Shown: positions 5,985-6,962 of the stretch, one piece after another
Position numbering within the stretch: position 1 is the first letter of the stretch
How the letters are laid out: each line of letters starts with the position of its first letter
Source of the DNA: DASTCC01 sp035711465
GTDB lineage: Bacteria > Acidobacteriota > Vicinamibacteria > Vicinamibacterales > SCN-69-37
DNA length: 6,962 nt
Assembly (NCBI GenBank): GCA_035711465.1
Contig: DASTCC010000037.1
Coordinates: forward strand, 1-6,962
Reading direction: 5' to 3'
Notes under the pieces: model-generated
Told to the model about the DNA's origin: nothing
What the model saw: only the letters and a program-made list of their open reading frames with translations
Database searches by the model: none
Program-made: the position numbers and the translations under genes

Positions 5985-6962
5985 ATGGCCTCGTTCCTCC
6001 AGGACATCCGCTTCGGGCTCCGCCTGCTGCGCCGGCAGCCGACGTTCACCGCCATCGCGCTCGTCGTGCTCACCATCGGGATCGGCGTCAACACCGCCGC
6101 GTTCAGTGTGGTGAACACGCTGCTGCTCAAGCCGCGCGTCGGCGGCGTCGACGATCAGCTCGTCGGTATCTACAGCCGGGACCGGAACCGGCCGGACGAC
6201 TATCGCGCGTTCACCTGGCAGGAAGTCGAGCGGCTCGCGGCGCATCCGCAGCTTTTCCGCACCCTGGCTGGTCACACCTTCGGGCTCGTCGGCCTGGCCG
6301 AAGGCGATGCGACGCGGCGCGTCTTCGCCGACATCGTCACCGCCAGCTACTTCGACGCGTTCGGCGTCGCGCCGATCCTCGGCCGCGGCTTCACGCGCGA
6401 GGAAGCGCAGCCCGGCGCCGACGTGCCGGTGACGGTGATCAGTCACGGACTGTATCAGCGGATGGGCGGGACGCCCGGCGTCGTCGGGCGCACGATCGCG
6501 ATCAACACCCGTGCGTTCACGATTGTCGGCGTCGCCCCGAGCGGCTTCGGCGGTTCGCTGGCGATGGTGACGCCGGAGCTCTGGGTGCCGACCGGCGTCT
6601 ACGAGTCGATGACGTTCGATCAGCGCAACGAAGGCGTCGCACCGCGGCTCAGCGATGCCAACGTCCGCGCCTTGATCGTCGTCGCGCGGCTCGCCGACGG
6701 GATGACGCTCGATGCGCTCGGCCCCGGCCTCGAGTCGCTGTCGCGCGAGCTCGCGGCCGCCGATCCGGCCGGCAACAAGGAACACGAGGTGACGGCAGCG
6801 CGGCTGTCGCGCCTGTCGGTCGGCACCCGGCCGCAGGACGACGACGAGCTGCTCGGCGTCGTCGCGCTGCTGCTCTCGCTCGGCGGCATGGTGCTGCTGA
6901 TCGCGTCGTTCAACCTCGCCAACATGCTGCTGGCGCGCGCCCGGGCGCGCAGCAAGGAGTTA
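5985..6962 (+). CDS. ABC-transporter-type permease, MacB/FtsX family (ADOP-like), N-terminal part, runs off window end
   Basis: This inner-membrane permease of the MacB/FtsX superfamily is cut by the window's right edge after 326 codons, with no stop reached. The N-terminus MASFLQDIRFGLRLLRRQPT is typical of the acidobacterial duplicated orphan permeases and other MacB-like permeases. Transmembrane helix 1 spans about residues 21-46 (TAIALVVLTIGIGVNTAAF). Residues about 50-285 form the periplasmic core domain (MacB_PCD type), including SYFDAFGVAPILGRGF and FTIVGVAPSGFGG. Helix 2 begins near 289 and leads into the conserved SFNLANMLLARARARSKE, the start of the first FtsX domain. Full-length ADOP proteins are about 800 residues with two FtsX domains, so over half is missing here. 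No ATPase gene is visible upstream, consistent with an orphan permease, but the downstream side is not seen. The closest purine-rich ribosome-binding candidate, GGAGG at 5962-5966, is 18 bases from the ATG, longer than usual. The substrate cannot be inferred. Confidence 0.9.
   Translation, partial: MASFLQDIRFGLRLLRRQPTFTAIALVVLTIGIGVNTAAFSVVNTLLLKPRVGGVDDQLVGIYSRDRNRPDDYRAFTWQEVERLAAHPQLFRTLAGHTFGLVGLAEGDATRRVFADIVTASYFDAFGVAPILGRGFTREEAQPGADVPVTVISHGLYQRMGGTPGVVGRTIAINTRAFTIVGVAPSGFGGSLAMVTPELWVPTGVYESMTFDQRNEGVAPRLSDANVRALIVVARLADGMTLDALGPGLESLSRELAAADPAGNKEHEVTAARLSRLSVGTRPQDDDELLGVVALLLSLGGMVLLIASFNLANMLLARARARSKEL

Noticed and set aside
5885..6130. An 82-residue upstream extension of the metalloprotease (start at 6130)
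   Set aside because: It would place the signal peptide internally and overlap the start of the divergent permease. ATG 5884 has a perfect, well-spaced AGGAGG.
5976..6785. A 269-codon minus-strand frame opposite the permease
   Set aside because: It has no domain signature, while the plus strand encodes a recognisable MacB/FtsX permease with transmembrane helices.

Overview
The window is GC-rich, densely coding bacterial DNA. It most likely comes from a Gram-negative member of the Acidobacteriota (Vicinamibacteria-like). That placement is inferred from gene content: a MacB/FtsX-type permease resembling the acidobacterial duplicated orphan permease (ADOP) group, a DUF5118/DUF5117/DUF4953-type secreted zinc metalloprotease, and an S9 peptidase with a glycine/arginine-rich insert. 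No rRNA, tRNA, CRISPR array, insertion sequence or phage gene is visible.

Layout from left to right. (1) Positions 1-1974 (+): an S9 prolyl-oligopeptidase/DPP-like serine peptidase, cut at its 5' end by the window edge, with an intact Ser-Asp-His triad. (2) Positions 1964-3247 (+): a membrane-anchored or exported PDZ plus S41-fold protein. It overlaps the end of gene 1 by 11 bases and probably starts at a CTG codon behind a well-placed Shine-Dalgarno sequence. Three positions expected to be catalytic in S41 proteins are replaced (His to Gln, Ser to Gly, Lys to Leu), so it looks like a pseudoprotease. (3) A strong hairpin at 3251-3284 lies in the 69-base gap between two convergent genes. (4) Positions 3317-5884 (-): a secreted zinc-dependent metalloprotease with an HEVGHTLGLGH motif. 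(5) A 100-base divergent promoter region. (6) Positions 5985-6962 (+): the N-terminal 326 residues of an ABC-transporter-type permease, open at the window's right edge.

Taken together, this is an envelope and periplasmic protein-degradation neighbourhood: two active-looking exported peptidases, one translationally coupled peptidase-like protein that seems to have lost catalysis, and a membrane permease. I see no clear evidence of a wholly new system. The part most worth following up is the coupled pair of active S9 peptidase and apparently dead S41 protein, together with its CTG start.
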